Assembly (NCBI GenBank): GCA_903925285.1
Contig: CAIYET010000527.1
Span: 1 to 55,628 of the forward strand
Reading direction: 5' to 3'
Length of the DNA stretch: 55,628 nt
Source of the DNA: Candidatus Hydrogenedentota bacterium
Lineage (GTDB): Bacteria > Hydrogenedentota > Hydrogenedentia > Hydrogenedentales > SLHB01
Each line of letters begins with the position of its first letter. Within the stretch, counting starts at the first letter, position 1. Below are positions 36,171 to 45,666 of this stretch, one piece after another. The notes below the pieces were generated by a model that was not told where the DNA came from, ran no database searches, and worked only from the letters and a program-made list of their open reading frames with translations. The translations under genes and the position numbers were made by a program.

Positions 36171-38348
36171 ATGCTCTTGCCTTTGCCTCAATTACTGGAT
36201 GAACTCAAGCACAACAAGTTTTTCTTCTTACTTGGAGTTGCTATTGTCCTATTAACCAGTATCAACGCGTTTTCCGCCAACGGCGGCCACAAAGCATCGC
36301 CCCAACCGTTGGTGTATTTCGACATGCAGACGTGTCTCCAGTCTCTACCGGACAACGCGGCGTTGCGTTATGACGCCCTCAAACTGGTTGCATCGCTGCA
36401 GGGACTGGTAAATCGGGATGCCCCCCGACTTGTGCTGCGCTTTCTGGATGCAGACGGGCAGAACGTGGATGACTATTGGCTCAACAAGCAACGTGCGGGC
36501 TGGCTCCAAGATACACCCGTAGAAAACGAGAGCGATCTCGCTGCGTTGCTGAGCCGTTTTCCAGGCCAAGTGACCGGGGTCGTGCTGTGGGATCCTAATG
36601 TACCCGCCACGGCAAACGTGGCCGCTACGATCTGTGGTGTCGACGGGCTGCTGCCTTTGCGCGAAGGCAGTTCGCTTATCCCATTGTTGAGTCCGGGGGG
36701 TGTGCTGCCGCCGGTGGCGATGAATCTCACCGGTATGTTCACGGGCCAGGAGACGGGCAGCGCCAAGTGCGATGCCTATCTTTGGGCCAAACGCGAGTAC
36801 TTGGACAAGGACAAATGCAGCCACACGCTGATGGCCAATTATGTCGATGGCTACCCACCAGCCTATTCCGATTTGGCCAACGCAACCCTCGCCAATCACG
36901 ACTTTTACATTGCGCGCAAGGCGTTCTTCTTTGACCTAAGCCCTTGGGGCGATGAGAAGCCAGTAGACGATCCCGGCCAGCCACTGGGCAATGACCGACA
37001 AACGCTTATCGCCCTGCTCAAGGCACAGTATGCACGTAACGGCGGTACGGCGCTCACTTCGATCGGCGGATTCACACCCTGGCAGCTAAAATATAGCAAT
37101 TATGGCCAGTCAGGCGGCACGCATGAGGCCGTGTATACCGAATGGGAGTACGCGGATATCCTCACGGCGCATAACGCGTTCCTGGATGGTGATGCGTATG
37201 GCAACGCCTGCATGGTAAACGCCTCGGCTTACATGCACTTCGCTCTGAACGCTAACTATACTCAAAATCCGCGTCCGGCGAAGCGCACGCTCGAGAACAA
37301 GACCTATGTGCTCATCTACATGGGTGATTACGATTCCGCCGCATGGCTTTCACGCAACATTCCGCGAGTTTGGGACGATCTAGCACGGGGGACGGTGCCG
37401 CTCGCATGGGCGTTTAATCCGAATCTGGCCGAGCGTGCACCCTATGTGTTCGATTACGTGTATGCGACGAAGTCACCCAACGACTGGTTCATCGGAGGCG
37501 ACAGTGGCGCGGGCTATGTCCATCCCAACCTGTTCGCGGGCAGCCGACTTGGTAGCGGCCTGCCTGACGCTCTCCCGCTTTGGGTGCAGCACAACCAGCG
37601 CTGGTATGGACAGTTCGACTACAGCATTACAGGTTTTGTTATTAGCGGATTTCAAGGGGACATGCCGCTGAAAGTACAGCAGGCCTATGCGGCTTTTTCG
37701 CCCGACGGCGTGGGCATGCAACTCGGTTTTGCGAATCCGCTCGTCGGCATTACGCCATTCATGCGCCATACGGCGGACCTTCCTACGCCCCAACCAGGTA
37801 ATCCGGGCGGGACCGCAGCCGCGATAGCCCAATATGCCACACTGAGCAAACCGCAGTTCCTCATCTTCCGCCTGGTACTGCAGACCCCCTCCACAATTAA
37901 AGACGTGTACGATACACTGCTGACAAACTTCTCCTCGGAAAACTGGGAGTTCTGCGATCCCTATACGTTCTTCGATCTTTATCGCAAGTCCATCATGCCG
38001 GTCGTAGAACTCACGGTGTACGGTCCCGGAATGGTGGAGGTCGGCAACACGCTGACGTTCCGTGTTTCCGCAAAGAATCTTGCGGCGCCAGCCACCTACC
38101 AGTGGCGTCACGACAATGCAGACATTACTGATGCTACCGATGTCACTTTTGAGATTATCGGAGCCACTATCTCTGACTCCGGCGTTTACACGGTGGTCGT
38201 AACCGATGCCGCCAATTACGTCTACGAAAGTACCCCATATCGCGTCAATCTACTCCCCGAAGGCTCCTTGCCTACCACCAGCACAGCAGGCATGGCTATA
38301 TTGGCCGCTACACTAGCTTTCCTCGGGACGCCCCTACATCGCAAGTAA
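36171..38348 (+). CDS. Secreted GxGYxYP-family protein with C-terminal Ig domain and anchor
   Basis: The protein is 725 aa. I chose the ATG at 36171, with AAAGGA about 9 nt upstream, over a TTG eight codons earlier. A signal peptide (FFFLLGVAIVLLTSINAFSA) precedes a GxGYxYP N-terminal domain (LQGLVNRDAPRLVL). The family motif appears as GDSGAGYVHP at about residue 450. PF14323-type proteins are putative glycoside hydrolases found mainly in gut and PVC-type bacteria. Their substrate is not established. Residues about 612-695 are an Ig-like domain (TYQWRHDNADITDATD, SDSGVYTVVV). The end is a short hydrophobic helix followed by HRK, which may be a sorting or anchoring tail. It stands alone on the plus strand and faces the epimerase gene. 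Another member of the family is encoded at 46.5-48.7 kb. Confidence 0.88.
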   Translation: MLLPLPQLLDELKHNKFFFLLGVAIVLLTSINAFSANGGHKASPQPLVYFDMQTCLQSLPDNAALRYDALKLVASLQGLVNRDAPRLVLRFLDADGQNVDDYWLNKQRAGWLQDTPVENESDLAALLSRFPGQVTGVVLWDPNVPATANVAATICGVDGLLPLREGSSLIPLLSPGGVLPPVAMNLTGMFTGQETGSAKCDAYLWAKREYLDKDKCSHTLMANYVDGYPPAYSDLANATLANHDFYIARKAFFFDLSPWGDEKPVDDPGQPLGNDRQTLIALLKAQYARNGGTALTSIGGFTPWQLKYSNYGQSGGTHEAVYTEWEYADILTAHNAFLDGDAYGNACMVNASAYMHFALNANYTQNPRPAKRTLENKTYVLIYMGDYDSAAWLSRNIPRVWDDLARGTVPLAWAFNPNLAERAPYVFDYVYATKSPNDWFIGGDSGAGYVHPNLFAGSRLGSGLPDALPLWVQHNQRWYGQFDYSITGFVISGFQGDMPLKVQQAYAAFSPDGVGMQLGFANPLVGITPFMRHTADLPTPQPGNPGGTAAAIAQYATLSKPQFLIFRLVLQTPSTIKDVYDTLLTNFSSENWEFCDPYTFFDLYRKSIMPVVELTVYGPGMVEVGNTLTFRVSAKNLAAPATYQWRHDNADITDATDVTFEIIGATISDSGVYTVVVTDAANYVYESTPYRVNLLPEGSLPTTSTAGMAILAATLAFLGTPLHRK

Positions 38349-38541
38349 TCGGCGAAGGCGACACGTTACGTTTCGAGATGGGCCAACGCCGCCCAAGAAC
38401 ATGTAATAGGCGGGTTTCCCCCGATGTCTTGCGAACCCGGCGGTAACCCCACACCCCTCTATCTTCCTTCATCTCCATATCCCCTTTTCTTGCACATTCT
38501 TATCTGTAATAAGAGAGCTACACCCTGAACAAGTAACAATT

Positions 38542-39816
38542 TTACTGCATCGCGATCGCCTTTTTCAGCCGCGCCTCGGTCAGGATCACCGCCCGCACGG
38601 TGTGGTAATTGATCTTCCATGCGTGGGCCATGTGGTCCCAGATCCGTTTGTTGTTTTCATCGAACAATGGCCACCATTCGCCAACCACGTGGTTGATCAT
38701 CGTATCCATCGCAAAACGATGGACGTTCTCGTACGCATCGAGATATTTCTCGTCGCCAAACAGCACAAACGCGTCCATCAAACCCGTCAGGCACTCGCAC
38801 TGCTGCCAGAACTCTTTGTTGCGCTCGCGCGCCGGTCCGTCATGCGGCCCTTCGCAGAATACGCCGCCTTTCTTCCAGTCGATCCCATATGCCACGCAGT
38901 GGTCAAAGATTTTCTTGAGCCGATCTTTGTACACGTTTACGTCCAGTCCCAGCACCTCGACGGCAACCAGGAACAGCCACGCAAACTCGACGTTGTGTCC
39001 GAAACTCGTGTTGTTCAACGGACGCCCCTCGCCGTCGTCCACATCGCGGTCCGCGCCCCACACGTCTCTGAACAGGATCGCGCGCAACGGTTCCCAATCG
39101 AGCGAAAACTGGGCAACGCCCGTGCCGAATTGGGGATGCATGATCCTCTCGAACAGGATGCGGATGATTTCGAGCGTCCGCTCTTTATGGCGGGGATTTT
39201 GCGTGGCGGCGTACAGGTTCGTGAACGCCTCCATCAAATGCATATGGACATCGTACGACTTCCGGTCGCCGCCATACGCGCCCGGCCGCTTCTTGCCCCA
39301 GTCGCGTTCGAGGAACTCGTAGTATCCGCCGGCATAGTTGTCCGCCGCTTCGGTTTGGAACATCTGGTACGTTTTCAGCGCCCATTCGAGGCCGCGCGGA
39401 TCCTGCGATGCCCGCGCATATTCCGACAGGCTGTAAATCGCAAACGACTGCCCGTAGGCCAGCTTGCTGCGATTCATCGGCGTCCCATCGCGCTCGACGG
39501 TCCAGTACCACCCGCCAAATTCCGGGTCCCAGAAGTGCTCGATCAGGAACTCGACGCCCTGCCGCGCGCTGTCGAGGAAATAGCCGCCGCCAAGCCCGGC
39601 GCGATGCGCCGATGCGGCCGTGTAGATCATCCGCGTCTGGCAAATGAGCGTCTTCAACGTCTCGCCGGTGGGATTGCCGTTGCAGTCGAGATAGGTCAGA
39701 AAGCCCCCGAATTCCTTATCCTCGCCGTGGGTCATCCAGAATGGTATCAACTCTTTATGCAGATGCTGTTGCACTTCCCGCAAGCACAGTTCCAAACGCT
39801 CTTTCGTCGTCATCAT
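38542..39816 (-). CDS. N-acylglucosamine/cellobiose 2-epimerase family enzyme
   Basis: The protein is 424 aa, about the usual length. The start is the double ATG at 39816/39813 with GAGGG upstream; the longer frame adds a non-coding-looking leader. The fold is an (alpha/alpha)6 barrel. Conserved family segments include IPFWMTHGEDKEFGGFLTYL near the N-terminus, QTRMIYTAASAH, FGHNVEFAWLFL and HAWKINYHTVRA, with histidines at the positions that carry out proton exchange in this family. Such enzymes epimerise the C2 position of N-acetylglucosamine, cellobiose, mannobiose or free mannose in the cytoplasm. The exact sugar cannot be fixed from motifs. It converges with the GxGYxYP gene, and the shared theme is carbohydrate use. 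Confidence 0.9.
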   Translation of the reverse strand: MMTTKERLELCLREVQQHLHKELIPFWMTHGEDKEFGGFLTYLDCNGNPTGETLKTLICQTRMIYTAASAHRAGLGGGYFLDSARQGVEFLIEHFWDPEFGGWYWTVERDGTPMNRSKLAYGQSFAIYSLSEYARASQDPRGLEWALKTYQMFQTEAADNYAGGYYEFLERDWGKKRPGAYGGDRKSYDVHMHLMEAFTNLYAATQNPRHKERTLEIIRILFERIMHPQFGTGVAQFSLDWEPLRAILFRDVWGADRDVDDGEGRPLNNTSFGHNVEFAWLFLVAVEVLGLDVNVYKDRLKKIFDHCVAYGIDWKKGGVFCEGPHDGPARERNKEFWQQCECLTGLMDAFVLFGDEKYLDAYENVHRFAMDTMINHVVGEWWPLFDENNKRIWDHMAHAWKINYHTVRAVILTEARLKKAIAMQ

Positions 39817-40174
39817 ACAAACCCTCGATATTGGCCTAAACCGAAAACACGCCGAAAGTCTAAGTCCGAAGCCGACCAAAAGGCAAGAAAATAAGGCCGA
39901 AGGGGGTTTGGGATTCAGAAGAGGCAGGATCGCGATGCCCAAGAAAACCGTAAGCCGCGTCGAGAGGGTAAACGACTCTCAGCGCGCACTGCATCGTGCT
40001 ACGCATCATCCACTAAAGGATTGTCTCGTTTACCACTCTCGCACGCGGCTCACAACTACACTGAAATTATACCACGTTTCCGCCAAAATGCAAGGAAAAA
40101 TTGTTTGTAATAGGAGTGTGCGTTACGCGCTCAGTTTACTCTTCCTTGAAGCGCGACGTTTTTCTTTGCCCCCT
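39817..40174. other. Intergenic region upstream of the epimerase gene
   Basis: No gene is seen. It contains the promoter candidate at 40066-40093. A GCCCC/GGGGC hairpin overlaps the stop of the TolC-family gene (40168-40184) without a U-tract. Confidence 0.6.
40066..40093 (-). promoter_or_regulatory. Candidate sigma-70 promoter of the epimerase gene
   Basis: On the minus strand TTGCAT (40093-40088) and a perfect TATAAT (40071-40066) are separated by 16 bp. The leader to the epimerase start would be about 245 nt. Confidence 0.4.
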
Positions 40175-41647
40175 TCAGAGGGGCTTTGCACCGCGGCCCG
40201 CAGCCTTGTCGACGGCGGCTACGGCCACGGCATAGTCGTGAACCGCTTTAACGAGGGCGGTCTCGGCGCTGCTGAGGGCCAGCGTGGCGTCCAACGTTTC
40301 CGTCTGCGTACCGACCCCTTCCTGGAAACGCAGTTCGGCGAGCCGACGTCCTTCGCGGGCGAGTTCGACGGTGCCTTTTTCCTTCTTGACGCGCGCGGCG
40401 GCATCTTCGGCTTGGATATACGCGGCGCGGACATCGAGTTCGATGAGGCGCTTGACGTCTTCGAGTTGGTGTTCGAGACTGCTGTGCAGCGCCTTGGCCT
40501 CGGCCACGTCGTAATGGCGCTTGCCGCCGGCATAGACCTGCCATTCCGCGCCGACGCTGAAGGTCCAACCGTCGGGTTGGGCCTGGCCGCCGCCATCGAT
40601 ATTGGCCCATGTGGCGGACGCGCCGGCGCTGGGCAGGAACTCGCCTTTGGTGCGCTTGATGTTCTGGCGGGCTGCGGCAAGTCCCTTGTTCAGGGCCTCG
40701 AGTTCGGGCCGCGTATCGAGCGCCTCGGCGACCAGCTTGTCCAGTGGCTCGGCTATCGGCGTCCAATCCATCTTGCCGACCAGCGAAATCTCCGTGTTTT
40801 CGGACAAGGCGAGCAAGCGTCGCATATTGATCAGCGTCAAACGCGCGACATTGGTTGCGGCGACGAGGTCGGCTTCGCGCGCGCCGACTTCGGTCTTGGC
40901 GCGCAGCACCTCGAAATTACTGATGAGACCGACATCGAGCATTTGTTGCGCGTCGCCGAGATGACGTCTGAACGTGACGACGCTTTCGTCGGCGACGCGG
41001 ACGATCGCGCGCGCCAAGAGGCAATCGTAATAGGCTTGCTTGACTTGGAATTCGAGATCGTTCAGTTTCGTCTGCTTGACCCATTCCTTGGATTGTGCGA
41101 GAAACTCGGAGGCCTTGACTGCGGCCTTGATCTGTCCGCCGGCATATAACACTTGTGAAATGCTCAACGTGTCGTGGCGCTGGTTTTTTTCCCCGCTGAA
41201 GGAACTGAAACCGTTGCCGAAAAGACTCCCGATAAGGCCGGGGATCTCAATTCCCTTCAGTCCGTCGATGTACATGAACGCTTCCTGCACCTTGACTTGC
41301 GGACGGCGCGCGGATTCGGCCTGGCCGATCTTCGCCTTGGCCGCCGCGATATCGTCGTCAGCCATGAGTACTTGTGCATTTTTGGCCAGCGCGGTCTCGA
41401 TGCATTGATGGAGATCGAAGGCCAGCACGTTCGCGGACGGATTCTCTTCCGAAGCCCAATAGGCTTCGAATCCCTTGAGCACGTCGTCGGCAACCAGCGC
41501 GATGTCCTTGTCGTCGACGGTGCTGGGAGGCTGGACGGCAGTGGCGTTTTCCGTCGGCGGCGCAGCATTCACCGGCGCCGATTGTGCCACGGCAACAAAC
41601 GACATTCCCGCCAATAATACGCATAGGAGTCTCATGGCAAACCTCAT
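40175..41647 (-). CDS. TolC-family outer-membrane efflux/secretion channel
   Basis: The protein is 490 aa. AGGAGA lies just before the ATG, and a signal peptide ends near VAVAQSAPV. The TolC layout of two repeated helical coiled-coil halves is visible. Segments include FDLHQCIETALAKNAQVLMA at the start of the first repeat, RRPQVKVQEAF, QVKQAYYDCLLAR, and in the second half RPELEALNKGLAAARQNIKR and YAGGKRHYDVAEAKAL. TolC proteins form trimeric outer-membrane tunnels for type I secretion and RND or ABC efflux. No inner-membrane pump or adaptor gene lies next to it, so its partner is elsewhere. It follows the M28 peptidase gene on the same strand after 272 bp and may or may not share its transcript. 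Confidence 0.92.
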   Translation of the reverse strand: MRFAMRLLCVLLAGMSFVAVAQSAPVNAAPPTENATAVQPPSTVDDKDIALVADDVLKGFEAYWASEENPSANVLAFDLHQCIETALAKNAQVLMADDDIAAAKAKIGQAESARRPQVKVQEAFMYIDGLKGIEIPGLIGSLFGNGFSSFSGEKNQRHDTLSISQVLYAGGQIKAAVKASEFLAQSKEWVKQTKLNDLEFQVKQAYYDCLLARAIVRVADESVVTFRRHLGDAQQMLDVGLISNFEVLRAKTEVGAREADLVAATNVARLTLINMRRLLALSENTEISLVGKMDWTPIAEPLDKLVAEALDTRPELEALNKGLAAARQNIKRTKGEFLPSAGASATWANIDGGGQAQPDGWTFSVGAEWQVYAGGKRHYDVAEAKALHSSLEHQLEDVKRLIELDVRAAYIQAEDAAARVKKEKGTVELAREGRRLAELRFQEGVGTQTETLDATLALSSAETALVKAVHDYAVAVAAVDKAAGRGAKPL

Positions 41648-41919
41648 CGTTTCTCCTAATGCGGCTTAGCCGCAAAATCATAGTCGCAACCACGGTTTCT
41701 TTTGTCACACTGCGCGACGCGATACGACTCCCGTTTGCAACATCCGCGCGGCTTGCGTTGATGCGGCAAACAAAGAAACCACCTGTTTGTGTCGGCATGA
41801 TACTCGCCTCGCACAAACAAGTCAAAGCGAGCGGCGGCGATGTAATGCCAGTCGAGGGTGTGGCCGGTCGGTTCCGGCCAGAGGCGGCACAGGGCACGCG
41901 AAGTTTCCTTGATTCGGGT

Positions 41920-44262
41920 TTACTGTGCGGCGGCAGGGGGGAACGCGAACGTCTTGTTGACATGGATTTCGCCGTCGCGGATGGATTTGTGGCGTTTGAT
42001 TGTGTTGGGTTCGGATGCGATGTAGTCGGGGCGCGGTTTGATGCCGGGGATATCGGGGATGCCGTGCGAGAACTGGTTGAGGTTCAACATGAGGGGTTTG
42101 CCGGATTCGATGCGTAGGGAGAGTTCGATTCCTTCGCGCGGGAATAGGTGGATGTTGAGACTCCAATGGGCGTCGGCGGCATCGAGGGGTTTGCCGAATA
42201 CAGAGGCGGATAGTACGCGTGCGCCGTCGTTGCTTTGGATGGACATGGATTCGGCGTGGTTCGAGTCGATGCGGACGACAACATCGCGCGCGCCGTCGCG
42301 AATCGAGTCGGACACGACGCGTACTTCGGGACTCAGGGAGGCCACGACGGGCGCCGGGGCTTTCATGGCGGGTTCGCGCGAGCCGGGGTCGGCCCCTGCT
42401 CCTGCCCCTTGGGGGAAGAATTGGGAGGTCCACTCGTCAGGCGCCGGGTCGCTACTAGACCAGTATGCTACATTTGCGTCAAGGTTGAGGTTATAGGCTA
42501 CGCAGTCGAATTTGGGGTGGTCTGCGTTGTAGCCGTTGTTGAGCAGGCCGGCCGCGAGCAGAAAGCATGCAATAGCGGTGCAAAGGACTGGCAGCCATAG
42601 CCGGCTGCGTCGCGTGACGAGGGCGATTTGCGGAATTGCGAGACCGAGGATCAGCACGGGAATCAAGATCGATGCGGGACTGGCAATGACGAAAATAAAC
42701 GAAAGGATGGCCGGATAGGTCGGCGCTGCCAGGACAATCCCCGGAATGACGAATAGGGAACCGAGTGCGACCCATGTCGGCGGCAGGTCGTCGGGGTCGC
42801 GCGTAAGAAACAGCAGGCCCAACCCGATCGAGCCGAACAGCAAGGGCCATTGGGCCATATAGACGCCGCCTTTGAGGTAAGCGTCGAACATGAACATCGT
42901 GGCCAGCCACGCCGCCAGACCGCCCACGGTGAGATGCTGCGGGCGAACGAAACGTACGAGACTTCCGGCGATCAGAATGAAGAGGGCGATGCCGAGCAGC
43001 GCGAAGGCGGCGCCGTACAGGTTGTTTTGCTGAAGCACGTGAACGTCGGGCAGTTGCGTAATGTCTTTGGATACCAACGCGTACAGTTTCGCTGGACCGT
43101 AGAGGAGGGCGAGCATTCCCGCCTGGACGCCTGAAACAATGGCCGTGGCGATCGTGAATAGCAGGCAGCCGACGATCATGCCGGGAAACGTCACGTGTCC
43201 GCGAACGAGGCCGAGGAGCAGCATCATAATGAAAACGGCTATCGTGATCACCATCAACGGGCGATTCCACGTCGCGGGATAGTAGGCCATGTGCGGTCCC
43301 GCAACGGTGAAATAGGTGACGTCTGGCGCGGTGACGCGTTCGAGTGGCTGGTTGCCCAAACGCTGGGTGAGGCCCAGTCCGTATTCGCCGAGGTCTTGCA
43401 GGCTGGCGAGACTGAGGTGGGCGGGATCGTCGTTTTTGGTATGGTACTGTGCGAAATTGTCCACGAACGCGATGTTGTATCCCTTAAGCCCCGCCTCTTT
43501 GAAGATGCCGAAGTCGGCGCGGAATGGCAGGCGGTAATAGATGTCGGCCATGCAGGAACTGGTGCTGGTATGGACGCCCGACTTGGCGAGCTGCTCGATC
43601 AGCCAGCCGTTTTCCGTGCCGGTTTCGAACATACACGCCTTGCCTTGATTGCCCCGCGACTCGAAACCGATCACCACGCCGACATCGCCGACCCATGGGT
43701 GTTCGACAAAGGCGCGGGCGCCAAGCATGCCGCATTCCTCCGCGTCGCTGAACACGAAGATAACGTCGTTTTTGAGCGGCGGACCGGCCTTCAGCGCGTG
43801 GGCAATCTCGATCATGGCCGATACGCCCGCGCAGTCGTCCGCCGCGCCGGGGCCATACGGGACGCTGTCGTAATGCGCTTCGAGCATGACGGCTTTCGTG
43901 TTCGCAACGCCCGGCAGGCGCGCCAGGACCATGTTGCGCATGCCGGCGCTACGACCGCCGACGTACGGACTTGCCACGTGTTGCGTCGGGACGCCCAAGG
44001 CGTTCATCGTGTCGACGATGTACTGCTGTGTCCTTATATTCGCGTTCGACCCGGCCGGGTGCGGGACCGATGCGACACCTCGGTCGTAGACAAGCGCCCG
44101 TTCGGCGGAGAACTCGACGGCAGGGGCGGTGGCGGGCTTTGGGCTTGCAGGCTGGAGCATGTACAGAACGAGGCAGGCTGCGAATGCGAGAAAAAAGGTC
44201 GTGCCAAGTGCCCATACATCGAGATACCAAGGCCGCCGGGAATCGAGCGTGTTAGTCGTCAT
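41920..44262 (-). CDS. Membrane-bound M28 metallopeptidase (ERMP1/Fxna-like)
   Basis: The protein is 780 aa from the ATG at 44262 (AGGA about 9 nt upstream). One N-terminal transmembrane helix (ALGTTFFLAFAACLVLYML) is followed by an M28 aminopeptidase domain at about 50-330. Zinc-ligand motifs are seen in order: AHYDSVPYGPGAADDCAG (His and Asp), FSDAEECGMLGA (catalytic and ligand Glu), IGFESRGNQG and HTKNDDPAH. About eight hydrophobic segments occupy 365-600, and a beta-type extracytoplasmic tail follows. This domain order matches eukaryotic endoplasmic reticulum metallopeptidase 1 and its bacterial relatives. It probably trims peptides in the periplasm. The substrate is unknown. Confidence 0.9.
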   Translation of the reverse strand: MTTNTLDSRRPWYLDVWALGTTFFLAFAACLVLYMLQPASPKPATAPAVEFSAERALVYDRGVASVPHPAGSNANIRTQQYIVDTMNALGVPTQHVASPYVGGRSAGMRNMVLARLPGVANTKAVMLEAHYDSVPYGPGAADDCAGVSAMIEIAHALKAGPPLKNDVIFVFSDAEECGMLGARAFVEHPWVGDVGVVIGFESRGNQGKACMFETGTENGWLIEQLAKSGVHTSTSSCMADIYYRLPFRADFGIFKEAGLKGYNIAFVDNFAQYHTKNDDPAHLSLASLQDLGEYGLGLTQRLGNQPLERVTAPDVTYFTVAGPHMAYYPATWNRPLMVITIAVFIMMLLLGLVRGHVTFPGMIVGCLLFTIATAIVSGVQAGMLALLYGPAKLYALVSKDITQLPDVHVLQQNNLYGAAFALLGIALFILIAGSLVRFVRPQHLTVGGLAAWLATMFMFDAYLKGGVYMAQWPLLFGSIGLGLLFLTRDPDDLPPTWVALGSLFVIPGIVLAAPTYPAILSFIFVIASPASILIPVLILGLAIPQIALVTRRSRLWLPVLCTAIACFLLAAGLLNNGYNADHPKFDCVAYNLNLDANVAYWSSSDPAPDEWTSQFFPQGAGAGADPGSREPAMKAPAPVVASLSPEVRVVSDSIRDGARDVVVRIDSNHAESMSIQSNDGARVLSASVFGKPLDAADAHWSLNIHLFPREGIELSLRIESGKPLMLNLNQFSHGIPDIPGIKPRPDYIASEPNTIKRHKSIRDGEIHVNKTFAFPPAAAQ

Positions 44263-44477
44263 ATCAGAGCATCCTATTGAAAAAACGCGCGCCAAAAACG
44301 ATTGTCTCGATTGGTTGGACCTATCTCGCTGGAGAATGGTTACACCTTGCCTCAGCCATGATCTGTGGATAAAATAGGCTCACGAACCTGATACAGGCCG
44401 CAGGCTATCGCGAGATCTTCGCAGCCCGTGAACGTTTGTGCGAGGAAGCAGGAAAACCGACGGAGGCTGGACGGCGC

Positions 44478-45503
44478 ATGCGTGTCGCAATGTATTATAA
44501 CAATAACGACGTGCGGTTGGAGGAAATGCCGGTACCCGCGATTGGTCCGGGCGAGATTCTCGTGAAGATAATCGCCAGCGGTATCTGCGGCAGCGACGTG
44601 CTCGAATGGTACCGCATCAAGAAGGCCCCGAAGGTGCTCGGCCATGAGATAACCGGTGAAATCGTCGGGGTCGGCGAGGGTGTCGCACGCTTCAAACCCG
44701 GCGACCGCGTGTTTGTGTCGCACCACGTGCCGTGCAACACGTGCTGGTATTGCCTGCATGGGAACCACACGGTATGCGAGACGCTGCATACCACGAACTT
44801 CGATCCGGGCGGATTCGCCGAGTATCTGCGCGCGCCTCGCATCAACGTGGACCGCGGTACGTTCCTGTTGCCCAACGAGGTCTCGTTCGAGGAAGGCGCG
44901 TTCATCGAGCCGCTGGCCTGCGTGATCCGCGGCCAGCGGACGGCGCACTTGCGCGCGGGACAGACCGTGCTGATCATCGGCAGCGGCATTTCGGGCATGC
45001 TGCATCTCATGCTCGCACGCGCGATGGGCGCGGGGCGCATTATCGCCACGGATATCAGCGAGTTCCGCATGGACAAGGCCCGCGCCTTTGGCGCCGACGT
45101 GGTTATCGACGCGCGCGACGATGTCCCGGCGCGCGTGCGCGCCGCGAACGGTGATCGGGGTGCGGATCTTGTGATTGTCTGCACCGGTGCGTTTGCCGCG
45201 TTCCAACAGGCGCTGCAATCGGTGGATCGGGGCGGGACGGTGCTGTGCTTCGCAACGACCGATCCCGGCGTCGAACTTCCTATACCGCTCAACGATTTCT
45301 GGCGCAATGGGATCACGGTTCTGCCCAGTTACGCGAACAGTCCCTATGACGCCGAAGTCGCGATCCAATTGCTGTCCGCGCGGCGTCTGCCGGTCCGCGA
45401 GATGATTACGCACCGTTTGGCGCTTGAAGAGACTGGGCTGGGCTTCAAGTACGTGGCAGGAGGAAAAGACTCGCTCAAGGTAATCGTCGAGCCGCAACGT
45501 TGA
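44478..45503 (+). CDS. Zinc-dependent medium-chain alcohol/polyol dehydrogenase
   Basis: The protein is 341 aa. The start at 44478 is preferred over an ATG 14 codons earlier because it matches the family N-terminus (MRVAMYYNNNDVRLEE). Catalytic zinc ligands lie in SGICGSDVLEW (Cys) and VLGHEITGE (His). The structural zinc lobe is CNTCWYCLHGNHTVC. The Rossmann NAD(P) loop is IIGSGISGMLHL, followed by ATDISEFR, whose Asp suggests NAD. The sequence sits with sorbitol, threonine and L-iditol dehydrogenases, so it probably oxidises a sugar alcohol or hydroxy acid. It is divergent from the M28 gene, 215 bp apart. A diverged copy of its last 31 codons lies 0.8 kb downstream. Confidence 0.92.
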   Translation: MRVAMYYNNNDVRLEEMPVPAIGPGEILVKIIASGICGSDVLEWYRIKKAPKVLGHEITGEIVGVGEGVARFKPGDRVFVSHHVPCNTCWYCLHGNHTVCETLHTTNFDPGGFAEYLRAPRINVDRGTFLLPNEVSFEEGAFIEPLACVIRGQRTAHLRAGQTVLIIGSGISGMLHLMLARAMGAGRIIATDISEFRMDKARAFGADVVIDARDDVPARVRAANGDRGADLVIVCTGAFAAFQQALQSVDRGGTVLCFATTDPGVELPIPLNDFWRNGITVLPSYANSPYDAEVAIQLLSARRLPVREMITHRLALEETGLGFKYVAGGKDSLKVIVEPQR

Positions 45504-45545
45504 CGCGTCTTGTGGTCTTACAGATCTCCTTCTTTCTTTTCGCGG

Positions 45546-45562
45546 GACAAGCAGTGCTTGTC
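45546..45562. promoter_or_regulatory. 17-bp perfect palindrome, possible operator
   Basis: GACAAGCA-G-TGCTTGTC is a perfect inverted repeat. A half-site variant (TGCTTGACA, 45592-45600) overlaps the -35 box of the following promoter. This arrangement suggests a dimeric repressor or activator site controlling the lipoprotein gene. Confidence 0.45.
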
Positions 45563-45594
45563 AACGGAGTTTCATGAAATCTGCGAAGAAGTGC

Positions 45595-45623
45595 TTGACA
45601 AGATCAGGGAACGGGTATACAAT
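45595..45623 (+). promoter_or_regulatory. Sigma-70 promoter of the lipoprotein gene
   Basis: TTGACA (45595-45600, perfect) and TACAAT (45618-45623, 5/6) are separated by 17 bp. Transcription would start near 45630, giving a leader of about 37 nt with AAGGAG 7 nt before the ATG. It is the best promoter in the window. Confidence 0.8.
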
Positions 45624-45666
45624 CGTCCTTCTGAGCCGGGACACAGATAATTCAAGGAGTACATTT

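Noticed and set aside
40168-40184. GCCCC/GGGGC hairpin as terminator of the TolC-family gene
   Set aside because: It overlaps the stop codon and is followed on the coding strand by an A-rich, not T-rich, tract.
44352-45497. 381-codon minus-strand frame
   Set aside because: It is antisense to the zinc dehydrogenase, whose zinc and NAD motifs are clear.
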